Below are positions 44,376-52,606 of a stretch of 64,000 nucleotides of DNA, one piece after another. The position numbers were made by a program, and so were the translations under genes. The notes below the pieces were generated by a model. That model was given only the letters and a program-made list of their open reading frames with translations, was not told the DNA's origin and did not search any database. Numbering within the stretch: position 1 is the stretch's first letter; each line of letters begins with the position of its first letter. Location of the stretch: positions 1 to 64,000 of the forward strand of contig NZ_CP034143.1 of assembly GCF_003994855.1 (NCBI RefSeq), written 5' to 3'. This DNA is from Marinobacter sp. NP-4(2019). GTDB taxonomy: Bacteria; Pseudomonadota; Gammaproteobacteria; Pseudomonadales; Oleiphilaceae.

Positions 44376-45229
44376 ATCTTGTCTGGCTGAAGAGTTTCGT
44401 GGCGGTGCTGGACCACAACGGGTTTCAGGCCGCAGCCCGCCAGTTGGACATCGCACAACCCACACTGTCCCAGCACCTTCAAAAACTCGAAAACCAACTT
44501 GGCGTTTTATTGGTCCACAGGGGGCGCTCTGGCTGTGAGCCAACCCGGGCTGCCTTAACCTTGTTGCCTTTTGCCCGAAGTCTGCTCCGGCTGGAGGAGC
44601 AGGCGAGATCTTCCATTATGGAGGCTCGACTTCGCGTTGGGGCGAGCTCCAATATTGGGATTTATATGCTCCAGCCCTACATCCGTCGTTACAAGGAGCT
44701 GGGCGTAGGGCCCGAGGTGGATGTGGTAATAGATTCCAATCCGACTATTGCACGGCATTTATCGGACGGTGAGCTGGACGTGGCGATTATGGAGTGGTGG
44801 CATGATCTACCCGGATTCCATGCTCAGGCGTGGCGTAACGAGCCCGTTGTTCTAATCGTTCCGCCTGGTCACCCGTTAGCCCGTCGAACCGATATCGACC
44901 GCGATACGCTGTCTAACATGGCTCTGATCGGCGGCGAACCCGGCACCGGCACTGGCCGGCTTTTGGCGACCTACTTCGGTGAGCATGGGCCATTTCCGAC
45001 GGTATCTATGCAGCTGGGTAGCACCGAAGCCGTCAAGCAAGCGGTTAAGGTCGGACTTGGCGCATCGTTGGTGCTTGAAAGTTCTGTACGGGAGGAGGTC
45101 CAAAATGGAAGTCTGGTGGCTATTCCCGTGAGTGAGCCTGGCCTTAGCAAGGAGCTGATGGTGATTTATCCGAGCAGCCTGGACAAACACAGGCCAGTAT
45201 ACTCGTTTGTTGGGCATCTCTGTGAATAG
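44369..45229 (+). CDS. ptxE: LysR-family regulator of the ptx operon
   Basis: This 286-residue protein has an N-terminal winged helix (LKSFVAVLDHNGFQAAARQLDIAQPTLSQHLQKLEN) and a LysR effector domain (VDVVIDSNPTIARHLSDGELDVAI). It overlaps the restored ptxD by 7 bases and closes the operon, as in Pseudomonas stutzeri ptxABCDE. Its role in ptx control is inferred from position. A retroelement relic begins about 20 bases after its stop. Confidence 0.88.
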   Translation: MLNLVWLKSFVAVLDHNGFQAAARQLDIAQPTLSQHLQKLENQLGVLLVHRGRSGCEPTRAALTLLPFARSLLRLEEQARSSIMEARLRVGASSNIGIYMLQPYIRRYKELGVGPEVDVVIDSNPTIARHLSDGELDVAIMEWWHDLPGFHAQAWRNEPVVLIVPPGHPLARRTDIDRDTLSNMALIGGEPGTGTGRLLATYFGEHGPFPTVSMQLGSTEAVKQAVKVGLGASLVLESSVREEVQNGSLVAIPVSEPGLSKELMVIYPSSLDKHRPVYSFVGHLCE

Positions 45230-45249
45230 CTATTGGGTCCACCTCACGC

Positions 45250-45975
45250 ATATCTAGCTGGGAATGCAGATACTGAGCCTCACGCTCACTTCGACAACGC
45301 AGTATTCCGTCATCTGCATATCGGCAGAATGGGATATCCGGATGACGAACGGTCAGCCAACGATCCAATGCATAATGCAGAAACAGGTTTGCCAGAACTG
45401 GCGATAACGGGCCACCTTGTGGTGTGCCAACGTTCCGTCGTTCCTGCTTACCATCTTTCGTCTGCATCGGTGCCGTTAGCCAGCGCCTCACATACAGCAG
45501 CACCCAGGATTCAGAGCAATGGTGGTCAAGAGCCTTGAGCAATAGCTCATGATCAATATGATCAAACAAGCCACGGATGTCATACTCCAGCACCCAGTCC
45601 CTTTCCCAGCACCGCTTTCGCGTGATCACAAGCGCATCATGCGCGGATTTCCCGCACCGATACCCGTACGAGTCCACATGAAAGACAGGTTCCAGGATAG
45701 GTTCCAGCGTCATAGTAACCACAGTTTACGCTATACGATCGCTAACCGTGGGTACCCCGAGCAATCTTTCTCCTCCACTTTTCTTCGGAATTGGAACTGC
45801 TTTGACGGACGGTGGGAAATAGCTGCCGGAGGACATCCGATTCCAAATTAGATAGAGGTTCTTACTCAAGTCTCGATCAAAGTCCTGAATCGTCTGGCCA
45901 TCTACACCGGCCGCACCTCGATTTGATTTAACGCGCTGATACGCCTTCCATACCTGGCGCTTGGAATTTTTTTCT
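45250..45975 (-). pseudogene. Group II intron reverse transcriptase fragment
   Basis: About 240 codons of an LtrA-type reverse transcriptase remain: KSNRGAAGVDGQTI, VPIPKKSGGERLLGVPTVSDRI, LEYDIRGLFDHIDHELL, NVGTPQGGPLSPVLANLFLH and the catalytic FCRYADDGIL. A TAA at 45726-45728 interrupts it where the family has Gln (RIA*TVV). Both ends are missing, and no maturase, HNH domain or intron RNA ends were seen. It is a dead relic between the ptx operon and the redox island. Confidence 0.88.
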
Positions 45976-46161
45976 CTAATTGCGGAAATACCGAAATTAG
46001 ATAAAACACAGCACGCCCCTCAGTTAGTAATATGGCTGCCCGATATCCCGGAATGATTATGAAGCGGAGATTGGTGTTGGCTTCATTTATGTTTTTTGAT
46101 GCGCCTTAATAGAATGATGGTACCAATTCAGCCGAAGGCGAAACTGGAAATGAATACAACG

Positions 46162-46188
46162 GCAAAGCAGGCCGTCAGCCTGCTTTGC
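46162..46188. terminator. Strong hairpin after DUF6448 gene
   Basis: GCAAAGCAGGC, loop CGTCA, then its exact reverse complement: an 11-bp stem 20 bases past the stop of the minus-strand gene at 46208. A T run is absent, so termination efficiency is uncertain. Confidence 0.55.
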
Positions 46189-46207
46189 GTCTGCGTGAAG
46201 ATAGGAA

Positions 46208-46789
46208 TTAGTGCCCCTGCCCTCCAGCAGCGCCATGCACGCCCTCTATATAGTGAATGTAATTGACGTAGTCAGCGACAAAGGCACGCCCCTTATCGCT
46301 GCTTTGATCAGCCATGGCCCTTGCACGCTGAGCCTCATGATAACGCTCACGAATACCGTTCTCGATCTTGCGGGTTATATTTGCCACGAGGCGATCAATT
46401 TGCCCGTTTTCCAACGCCGCATCCGCCGCCATTAAACCCGGATCAATCTGTCCGGAAGGCTTGATGCCGGTAAAGGGTGCGCCTTCGGAGGCACGATGAA
46501 CCTCAACGAGCGTCGAGAACAGATGCTGATCGGCAATGTTTTTCGCAGTTTCGCTTTGCCCGCGGACTTGGCGCACATCGGCGAATACCCTTTTGATTTC
46601 GGCCTCATCCTTTGCCGGCACCCATTTGAGCAAGGGCTTAACATTGCCTGACTCCAGTGCCGCACGGGCTTCGGTAATCACGGGACCGTCCAGAGCATCA
46701 CAATGAGCTTGGGCGCTACCGGCAAACATCAGGCTGAAGATTGCTGCGGCCACTGCGGGAACAGCGGTTTTGCGTAATTTGGTTTTCAT
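46208..46789 (-). CDS. Exported protein of the DUF6448 type
   Basis: From the ATG at 46789 (AAGAGG 6-7 bases upstream) the 193-residue protein has a signal peptide (AVPAVAAAIFSLMFAGSAQA) and a helical domain beginning HCDALDGPVITEARAAL and ending in YVNYIHYIEGVHGAAGGQGH. I associate this pattern with DUF6448, of unknown function. The histidine-rich ends (HCD and HYIEGVH) could bind a metal; that is inference. A longer frame to 46849 overlaps no better start. It follows the regulator operon on the same strand after 215 bases. Confidence 0.72.
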   Translation of the reverse strand: MKTKLRKTAVPAVAAAIFSLMFAGSAQAHCDALDGPVITEARAALESGNVKPLLKWVPAKDEAEIKRVFADVRQVRGQSETAKNIADQHLFSTLVEVHRASEGAPFTGIKPSGQIDPGLMAADAALENGQIDRLVANITRKIENGIRERYHEAQRARAMADQSSDKGRAFVADYVNYIHYIEGVHGAAGGQGH

Positions 46790-47004
46790 ACATGACCTCT
46801 TCATATTGCGTTGAGCTTCACGAGCACCGGGTTTGGTGTCGCTTGGCAATCAGAGTACGGAAGGGAGGTCAAAGAAGCGTTCTCAGGTACGAAACCGAAC
46901 CGATTCCATGGTTTGGAAATAAAATATATAATTCAAAAGGATAGAGGTTTCAGTATCGGGTGAGAGCGTACTCGAACGCCGGGTAGCCAGGTTCAGGATC
47001 GTGG

Positions 47005-48144
47005 CTAGGGTCGGATATCGCCCTGCAGGGCTCGTCGGCGATATTCACTGGGGGTAAATCCTGTCTCTTTCTTGAAAGCAGTGTTGAATACGGACTTCGA
47101 GTTGAAGCCAGAGTCATACATAGTTTGCAGAATATTTGCCTGATTGGCTGCATCGGCCAGGCGCGATTTCGCCTCGTCGATGCGATAGCGACTGACGAAC
47201 TCAAAGAAATTGCAGCCAAAGCCTTGGTTAATGGCCCGTGAAACCTCTCTTGAAGGGGCGCCCAATTTCCGTGAAAGTTGTTCCAGGGTCAGGTTGGGGT
47301 GCAAGTGGGGCTTTTCCTGGTGCATTAACTGTTGGAGCCTGACCTTTAAAGTTTGATCAAACTGCGGCGTGGGCTCTTCTTCCAGCAAGGCGGCCTGGTC
47401 TGCTGCCAATCCAGAGAAAACAACGGGTTGGCGAAGAGAGTTTATCATCAGAAAATTGATGAAAATGAAGCCCGTTACAGCGCCAGCGCCGGCCACCCAC
47501 TCGGTTCCGGGCACGCTTCTAAACACATGCGCTGCAAGGCAGTACATCATGCTCACGGTCCAGGCCACTGCATAGCCGATCAGAAGCGTCCGTAACCACG
47601 CAAGTTGTTTGTTTTCAATACTCGAGAAAATCTGTCGAATACCAAGGCCGAAACGGTTAATCGCACGAATAGTCGCGTACAGGTAGCCCAGAAAGACCGC
47701 GTGAATAGCGACTGCAAGAAGGGGAGAGGTAAGTACGCCCGGGTGGTCCCGTTCAAGCAGAATCTGAACTTTGGTCTCGCTTGGCTGTAAATAATATTCA
47801 ATCAGAAAAATTGCGCCGACCACCCAGAAGAGCAACGTGTGCACGAGATGCTTCCCGCGTAACTGGAAATTCTGATACATCAGCGATTGCGCATATAGAT
47901 AGAGCGTGCCGGCTTGTAGAAGTCCGATGAGTGTTCCGAGGTAGGCGAAGTTTGGGTACTGGAGCGCAAGCCCGCTGCCATAGAGGAAGATCTCTCCCAG
48001 CCCGGCGGCGAAGAACACCAGAGTGGCAACCAGGAGTCGGTTAGATATGAGCCCACTGTTGGATGGAAGTAGGAGAAAAACGGCAAGAGCCAGCGATTGA
48101 ATGATGCTCGTCAGCAGCACAATGTCGGTGAGTGTCAGATACAT
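47005..48144 (-). CDS. Membrane-bound AraC-type regulator
   Basis: In this 379-residue protein the N-terminal 235 residues hold about seven transmembrane helices (IVLLTSIIQSLALAVFLLL onward). The C-terminal AraC domain has two helix-turn-helix motifs (LTLEQLSRKLGAPSREVSRAIN and MYDSGFNSKSVFNTAFKKETGFTPSEYRR). Such proteins sense a signal in or at the membrane. Its start overlaps the end of the histidine kinase gene by 10 bases, so it is the third gene of a regulator-kinase-AraC operon. Confidence 0.9.
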   Translation of the reverse strand: MYLTLTDIVLLTSIIQSLALAVFLLLPSNSGLISNRLLVATLVFFAAGLGEIFLYGSGLALQYPNFAYLGTLIGLLQAGTLYLYAQSLMYQNFQLRGKHLVHTLLFWVVGAIFLIEYYLQPSETKVQILLERDHPGVLTSPLLAVAIHAVFLGYLYATIRAINRFGLGIRQIFSSIENKQLAWLRTLLIGYAVAWTVSMMYCLAAHVFRSVPGTEWVAGAGAVTGFIFINFLMINSLRQPVVFSGLAADQAALLEEEPTPQFDQTLKVRLQQLMHQEKPHLHPNLTLEQLSRKLGAPSREVSRAINQGFGCNFFEFVSRYRIDEAKSRLADAANQANILQTMYDSGFNSKSVFNTAFKKETGFTPSEYRRRALQGDIRP

Positions 48145-49460
48145 GCCAGATTCAGCTCCGCTTCAAAACCATCCTGCCGTCCTGTTGCCGGCGATCTGAG
48201 ATGCAGGGTCATGCCGGCACCTTTAGCAATCGCATCGGCAATCGCGAGGCCCAGGCCAGAACCTGCAGCGTCCGTTTTGGCGCGTGCAAACCGGTTTCTT
48301 AAAAGAGCGAGCTGTTCCGGTGGCACTCTTGCACCGCCATTGCAGACCCTTAAAACCCCATTATCGTTCAGGTTGATCTTCACCGGCTCGCTACGGGAAC
48401 CATGCTTAAGGGCATTCTCGATCAGGTTACGCACCAGGATGGCGAAGGCATCGGGATCAAGAAAGGAGTTCACTTCGCGCTCCGGCAGGGATAAAACAAC
48501 TCGCCCGGGTGCCTGGGCCTCAAAATCCCGGGCAATCATCGCGAGGATGGGCACAAGATCCTGCTGACTTTGTGAGAGTGCACCGCCACCTTCTGCTTTT
48601 GCCAACTCGAGCAGTTTTCCGGACAGCACCGAGAGACTGCGTAACGCTTCTTCAATTTCTGCAACATCATTCTTGAGATAATCATCGGGCATTCTGGTTT
48701 TCAGTCGCTGCACTTTGGCAAGCGCTGTTGCCAGGGGAGTTCGCAGTTCATGGGCACTGTTGGCGGTAAAGCTGCGTTCTGATTCGAGAGCACGATGCAA
48801 ACGCTCAAGCAGCCGGTTGATGGCACCGGCGATTGGTTCAAATTCACGGGGTAACTGCTCTTCTACAACAGGGGACAGATCTCCCGCGCCGCGGGATTCA
48901 ATGTCTTGCTGAAAATCGACCACCTTACGAAGGGAAAGCCGGACAATCCACCAGACACCCAACAGGCTGACCGGAATCAGCACCAGTAAAGGCAACAGTA
49001 AGGCTAATCCCGCCTCCAGAGCGGATTCACGCCGGTGCGCCAAGGGTTCGGCCACTTCAAGATAGATGGTATAGCTGACTGCAGATACGCCATATAGCCG
49101 GTGGGTCAGAGTATCTGAAAACCCTTCCGCGGGGGTCCTGCTAAACACGCCAGGGTCGGCATCGTGGGACTGGAGCAGAATATTTCCAGCTTCGTCCCGT
49201 ACCAGATAGGTCAGGTATTCGTCATGGTCTTTCAGGGCTGGGGCCTTTTGATTGCCCGCGCCGTTCTCACGGTTCAGGATGTCGGTGACCGCCAGTGGCA
49301 GTATGCGCTGGGCGGTTTCTTCCAGGGCACTGTCGAAGACCTCGTTCATTTCATGCTGTGCCACCAGTCCCGAAGCGGTCACGCCCAACAGCCAGAGTAG
49401 GGTGACACCGAGTGTCAGGCCGATACCGAGTGTTTTTTGCAGGCTGGTTCTAGTGGTCAT
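48135..49460 (-). CDS. Sensor histidine kinase (QseC/PmrB-like)
   Basis: This 441-residue kinase has two TM helices (about residues 10-30 and 150-175) enclosing a periplasmic sensor region, then HAMP, the H-box SFTANSAHELRTPLATAL, N-box LIENALKHG, and G2 GSGLGLAIADAIAKGAG. It overlaps the response regulator gene by 11 bases and the AraC gene by 10. The partner regulator is the QseB-like protein at 49450. The signal is unknown; the regulon appears to be the flavin-redox genes nearby. Confidence 0.92.
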   Translation of the reverse strand: MTTRTSLQKTLGIGLTLGVTLLWLLGVTASGLVAQHEMNEVFDSALEETAQRILPLAVTDILNRENGAGNQKAPALKDHDEYLTYLVRDEAGNILLQSHDADPGVFSRTPAEGFSDTLTHRLYGVSAVSYTIYLEVAEPLAHRRESALEAGLALLLPLLVLIPVSLLGVWWIVRLSLRKVVDFQQDIESRGAGDLSPVVEEQLPREFEPIAGAINRLLERLHRALESERSFTANSAHELRTPLATALAKVQRLKTRMPDDYLKNDVAEIEEALRSLSVLSGKLLELAKAEGGGALSQSQQDLVPILAMIARDFEAQAPGRVVLSLPEREVNSFLDPDAFAILVRNLIENALKHGSRSEPVKINLNDNGVLRVCNGGARVPPEQLALLRNRFARAKTDAAGSGLGLAIADAIAKGAGMTLHLRSPATGRQDGFEAELNLACI

Positions 49461-50115
49461 GTGTTTCCAGGCGATAGCCCATTCCCCTGACGGTTACGAT
49501 AGCGTCCCGCCCCAGCTTTTTACGCAGACGGCTGACATAAACTTCGATGGTGTTACTTTCGATTTCGGCCCCGAAAGCGTATAGACGATCCTCCAGTTGC
49601 GATCGCGATAACAGCATTCCGGGTCGCTGGATAAAGCCCTCAAACAATGCCCACTCCCGTGCCGTAAGTTCTACCGGCAGGCCGTTGCGACTGATGCGGT
49701 GATCGCCAAGATCAATCATCAGCTCGCCCACTTGTATGATCGGGCTTGGATTGCCGCGATATCGGCGAGCCACCGCGGCCACGCGGGCCGACAACTCCGA
49801 AAGATCAAAGGGTTTGACCAGGTAGTCGTCAGCACCGGCATTCAATCCTTCAATCCGGTCAGACACCTGATCCCTGGCGGTCAGAATGATCACCGGTGTT
49901 GTTATTCCGGTAGCCCGGATCGTTCGCAAAAAGCCGAAGCCATGGCCGTCGGGCAGCATCAGGTCCAGCAGAATCAGGTCGTAGGCTGTGGTCCTGATAC
50001 TCGCCTCAGCAAAGCGCAGAGTTTGCACCCAGTCCACGGCGTGGCCGTCGTCCGCAATCTGATCCCGGACCGCCTCGCCCAATCCCGCCGTATCCTCCAC
50101 CAAAAGAACCCGCAT
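49450..50115 (-). CDS. OmpR-family response regulator (QseB/PmrA-like)
   Basis: This 221-residue protein has a receiver with acceptor Asp in LILLDLMLPDG (residue 51), the conserved Lys in DYLVKPF, and a winged-helix C-terminus (VELTAREWALFEGFIQRPG, SNTIEVYVSRLRKKL). Upstream of its own gene (50161-50177) and of both redox units (50214-50230, 51615-51631) are tandem hexamers TCAGGT spaced by five bases, the pattern bound by OmpR-type dimers. It probably controls all three. Confidence 0.93.
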   Translation of the reverse strand: MRVLLVEDTAGLGEAVRDQIADDGHAVDWVQTLRFAEASIRTTAYDLILLDLMLPDGHGFGFLRTIRATGITTPVIILTARDQVSDRIEGLNAGADDYLVKPFDLSELSARVAAVARRYRGNPSPIIQVGELMIDLGDHRISRNGLPVELTAREWALFEGFIQRPGMLLSRSQLEDRLYAFGAEIESNTIEVYVSRLRKKLGRDAIVTVRGMGYRLETHDH

Positions 50116-50160
50116 TGTTCACCTCTGACCCAGCCCTGAAATCAAGATACTACAGCTCGA

Positions 50161-50177
50161 ACCTGACAACAGCCTGA
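50161..50177 (-). promoter_or_regulatory. Direct-repeat box facing the response regulator gene
   Basis: On the minus strand: TCAGGC-TGTTG-TCAGGT, a 6-5-6 direct repeat about 45 bases before the response regulator start. It suits an OmpR-type dimer and suggests autoregulation. Confidence 0.68.
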
Positions 50178-50213
50178 ATGGTCAATAACGCTTCGATCTC
50201 TCTTCACCGACCT

Positions 50214-50230
50214 TCAGCTGGCTGTCAGGT
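50214..50230 (+). promoter_or_regulatory. Direct-repeat box facing the ferric-reductase-like gene
   Basis: TCAGCT-GGCTG-TCAGGT, again a 6-5-6 direct repeat, 53 bases before the gene start at 50283. Same half-site as the other two boxes. Confidence 0.68.
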
Positions 50231-50282
50231 TTGGGCGCTAGCCTTCGGGGGAATATTCCAGGTACCGATCGCAGGAGATGTG

Positions 50283-51599
50283 ATGATGCGGATGATTTTT
50301 CCTTTCGTTGTGTTGGTTTTGGGCCTATGGGCCTGGAACCTCTTTGCAGGTCCTGGGGCCGGTTCTCCCTGGGCAGTCTATGACCAGAGCCTGCTGCTCA
50401 GTGGGCTGTTATCCATTGCTCTGATGTCACTAGCCATGATGTTGGCACTGCGCCCAGCCTGGTTGGAGAGACCGCTGGGCGGGTTGGATCAGATCTATCG
50501 CACCCACAAATGGGCGGGCATTCTGGCAGTGGTATTCGCCGCCGCCCATTGGCTGATTGAAATGGGTGACGATGTAATAGAGTCGGTGTTCGGAAAAGCC
50601 GGCAAGCTGCACGATCAGGATTATTCCGGGTTCATCGACACCATGCGCGATGCGGCGGAAGAGGTAGGGGAGTTCGCCATCTATCTGCTGTTCGCCATGC
50701 TGCTGATCACCTTGTTGCGCAAGTTCCCCTACAAATACTGGCGCTATTTGCATCGCGGCATGCCGGTGCTTTATCTGTTGCTCGCTTTCCACGCGGCGTG
50801 GCTTACTCCGCTGCAATGGTGGCAGCAGCCAATCGGTGTGCTGATGGCCATTTTGCTCTTTGGCGGCAGCATCGCCAGCGGGCTATCCCTGACCGGCAGA
50901 GTTGGTCGTCGTCGCCAGGTTCGCGGCATGGTCACCGCGATCAAAACACCAGACCGGGACGTCACCGAAGTTACCTGCCACATGGGGCCGGCATGGCCCG
51001 GTCACCGTGCGGGGCAATTCGCCTTTGTGACCTTCGACCGACTAGAGGGCGCGCACCCGTTCACGATTGCCAGTGCCGATAGGGAAAATGGCACGGTTAC
51101 GTTCATCATTAAATCGCTCGGCGACTTCACCCGCAATCTGAGCCAAAAAATCAGCGTGGGGCAAACCGTAAATATAGAAGGCCCTTACGGCTGTTTTAAC
51201 TTCGATCGCCGCAACCGCAAATCCCACCAGATCTGGATAGCCGGTGGCATCGGGATCACGCCGTTTCTGGCCTGGCTCGAAGCTCTAAGCAGCGCCACCG
51301 ACGCCACCGTGCCTGAAGCCGATCTGCATTACTGCACGCGCAACGCCGGCCAGGATCCCATGGTGGATCGACTTCGGGCGCTTTGCGATGGCTTTCCCGG
51401 GATACACCTCGAGATTCATGACAGCAGCAAGGGGCAGAGGTTGTCTGCCGAGACGTTGTCTACCAACGGACGCTCGGCAGCAGGCGCAGAGGTCTGGTTC
51501 TGCGGCCCGGCAGGGCTGGGGGAAGCCATTAGAAACGGCTTGCGGGCAGCACCCTTCCGCCTGACTCGCTTCCATAAAGAAGCTTTTCAGTTCCGCTGA
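50283..51599 (+). CDS. Ferric-reductase-like transmembrane flavoprotein
   Basis: In this 438-residue protein the first 220 residues form about six helices of the ferric reductase-like domain with heme-ligand type histidines (THKWAGILAVVFAAAHWL, YLHRG, LLLAFHAAWL). The cytosolic half binds FAD (GAHPFTIASADREN) and NAD(P)H (IWIAGGIGITPFLAW and WFCGPAGLG). It moves electrons from cytosolic NAD(P)H across the membrane. AGGAG precedes the ATG at 50283; the frame extends back to 50178 without a good start. It is divergent from the regulator operon and has a regulator box at 50214-50230. Confidence 0.9.
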   Translation: MMRMIFPFVVLVLGLWAWNLFAGPGAGSPWAVYDQSLLLSGLLSIALMSLAMMLALRPAWLERPLGGLDQIYRTHKWAGILAVVFAAAHWLIEMGDDVIESVFGKAGKLHDQDYSGFIDTMRDAAEEVGEFAIYLLFAMLLITLLRKFPYKYWRYLHRGMPVLYLLLAFHAAWLTPLQWWQQPIGVLMAILLFGGSIASGLSLTGRVGRRRQVRGMVTAIKTPDRDVTEVTCHMGPAWPGHRAGQFAFVTFDRLEGAHPFTIASADRENGTVTFIIKSLGDFTRNLSQKISVGQTVNIEGPYGCFNFDRRNRKSHQIWIAGGIGITPFLAWLEALSSATDATVPEADLHYCTRNAGQDPMVDRLRALCDGFPGIHLEIHDSSKGQRLSAETLSTNGRSAAGAEVWFCGPAGLGEAIRNGLRAAPFRLTRFHKEAFQFR

Positions 51600-51614
51600 A
51601 ATGGCCTCGTTTGT

Positions 51615-51631
51615 TCAGGTCGTTGTCAGGT
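51615..51631 (+). promoter_or_regulatory. Direct-repeat box before PepSY-DUF2271 genes
   Basis: TCAGGT-CGTTG-TCAGGT: two identical hexamers with a five-base spacer, 45 bases before the PepSY gene. This is the most perfect of the three boxes and defines the likely site of the response regulator. Confidence 0.75.
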
Positions 51632-51675
51632 TAGCGCCTTAGAGTGGATTTAACACAACCAGCAGGAGAGACACC

Positions 51676-52056
51676 ATGAAGACCAAACCCATTATTCTGA
51701 GCCTGTCTTTGTTACTTCTGAGCGGTACCGCAGTGGCCGATGACGACTGCGATGATCCGGTGGCGAGTTGGCAGCCCCGTGAAAATCTGCGTGAAAAGCT
51801 GGAAGCCGAAGGCTGGACAGTTCACCGAATAAAGGTTGACGACGGTTGTTATGAAGTCCGGGGCCTCGATGCCGATGGGGTCAGGGCAGAAGCCTCTTTC
51901 GCGCCCGCTTCATTGACCATGATGAAATGGGAGCGTGAAGACAGTGACGATGAGGAGAGGGACCGCGGCAACAGGAAAAATGGACAGGACAATCCCAAAA
52001 GTCAGGCGCCACGCAACGGCATCGTCAAGGGGCGTCCCACGGTTACCGTTGAGTAA
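51676..52056 (+). CDS. Periplasmic PepSY-domain protein
   Basis: This 126-residue protein has a signal peptide (MKTKPIILSLSLLLLSGTAVA), then one PepSY-like domain (LREKLEAEGWTVHRIKVDDGCYEVRGLDADG) and a charged, disordered tail. Stand-alone PepSY proteins accompany flavin-dependent transmembrane electron carriers, where they may form a sensor or adaptor. GCAGGAGAG lies before the ATG. It is followed by DUF2271 and the PepSY-flavodoxin fusion. Confidence 0.82.
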   Translation: MKTKPIILSLSLLLLSGTAVADDDCDDPVASWQPRENLREKLEAEGWTVHRIKVDDGCYEVRGLDADGVRAEASFAPASLTMMKWEREDSDDEERDRGNRKNGQDNPKSQAPRNGIVKGRPTVTVE

Positions 52057-52110
52057 CTCAGCGAATTTGCCCTGTTCCTTTAACGTTCATCAGGTTTTTG
52101 GAGACCATTT

Positions 52111-52584
52111 ATGAAAACGTTTGTTCTCACTTGCAGCCTTTTCGCCGCCTTGGCTTTACCGGTATTCGCCCAGGCCCGTGACGTGACCTTCACTACGGAA
52201 CTACAGAATTACGGCGGCGATGGAGCCTATCTGGCGCTGTATCTTACCGATGCCGCCGGAGAGTATCAGGGTACCCTTTGGGTTTCCGGGAAGAAATCTA
52301 AATACTACAAACACCTGGGAGGCTGGGCCCGGGGCAGTGGGCTTGATCCTGCAGAGTATGACGGCTTGACTGGCGCCAGTGTTACCAGTGGCCGCACGCT
52401 GAAAGTGACTCTGAACCTCGATGATTCGCTGATCGACAACGGCTATGAGGTTCGAGTCGACTCTGCTGTTGAAGATATGCGCGATATCAGAGCCGATGTG
52501 ATAGCCCCCCTGACCACCGAAGGGTCCGGAAAGCCGGTTTCAGGACGTGGTTACGTGCGCGCTCTGACCTACGAGCTTCAATAA
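52111..52584 (+). CDS. Periplasmic DUF2271 protein with flavinylation motif
   Basis: This 157-residue protein has a signal peptide (LTCSLFAALALPVFAQA) and the DUF2271 beta domain (VTFTTELQNYGGDGAYLALYLTD). It contains DGLTGASVTSG, which fits the D-x-x-[ST]-G-A-[ST]-x-T motif to which ApbE attaches FMN covalently. DUF2271 proteins are reported as extracytosolic flavin carriers. It would accept electrons from the membrane reductase encoded next and pass them on outside the cell membrane. No apbE gene is in the window. Confidence 0.88.
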   Translation: MKTFVLTCSLFAALALPVFAQARDVTFTTELQNYGGDGAYLALYLTDAAGEYQGTLWVSGKKSKYYKHLGGWARGSGLDPAEYDGLTGASVTSGRTLKVTLNLDDSLIDNGYEVRVDSAVEDMRDIRADVIAPLTTEGSGKPVSGRGYVRALTYELQ

Positions 52585-52606
52585 TTCACCAGGAGCATCG
52601 ACTATT

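Noticed and set aside
45144..45722. Full-length reverse transcriptase or retron
   Set aside because: Both ends missing and an in-frame stop; motifs are of group II intron type, no retron RNA seen.
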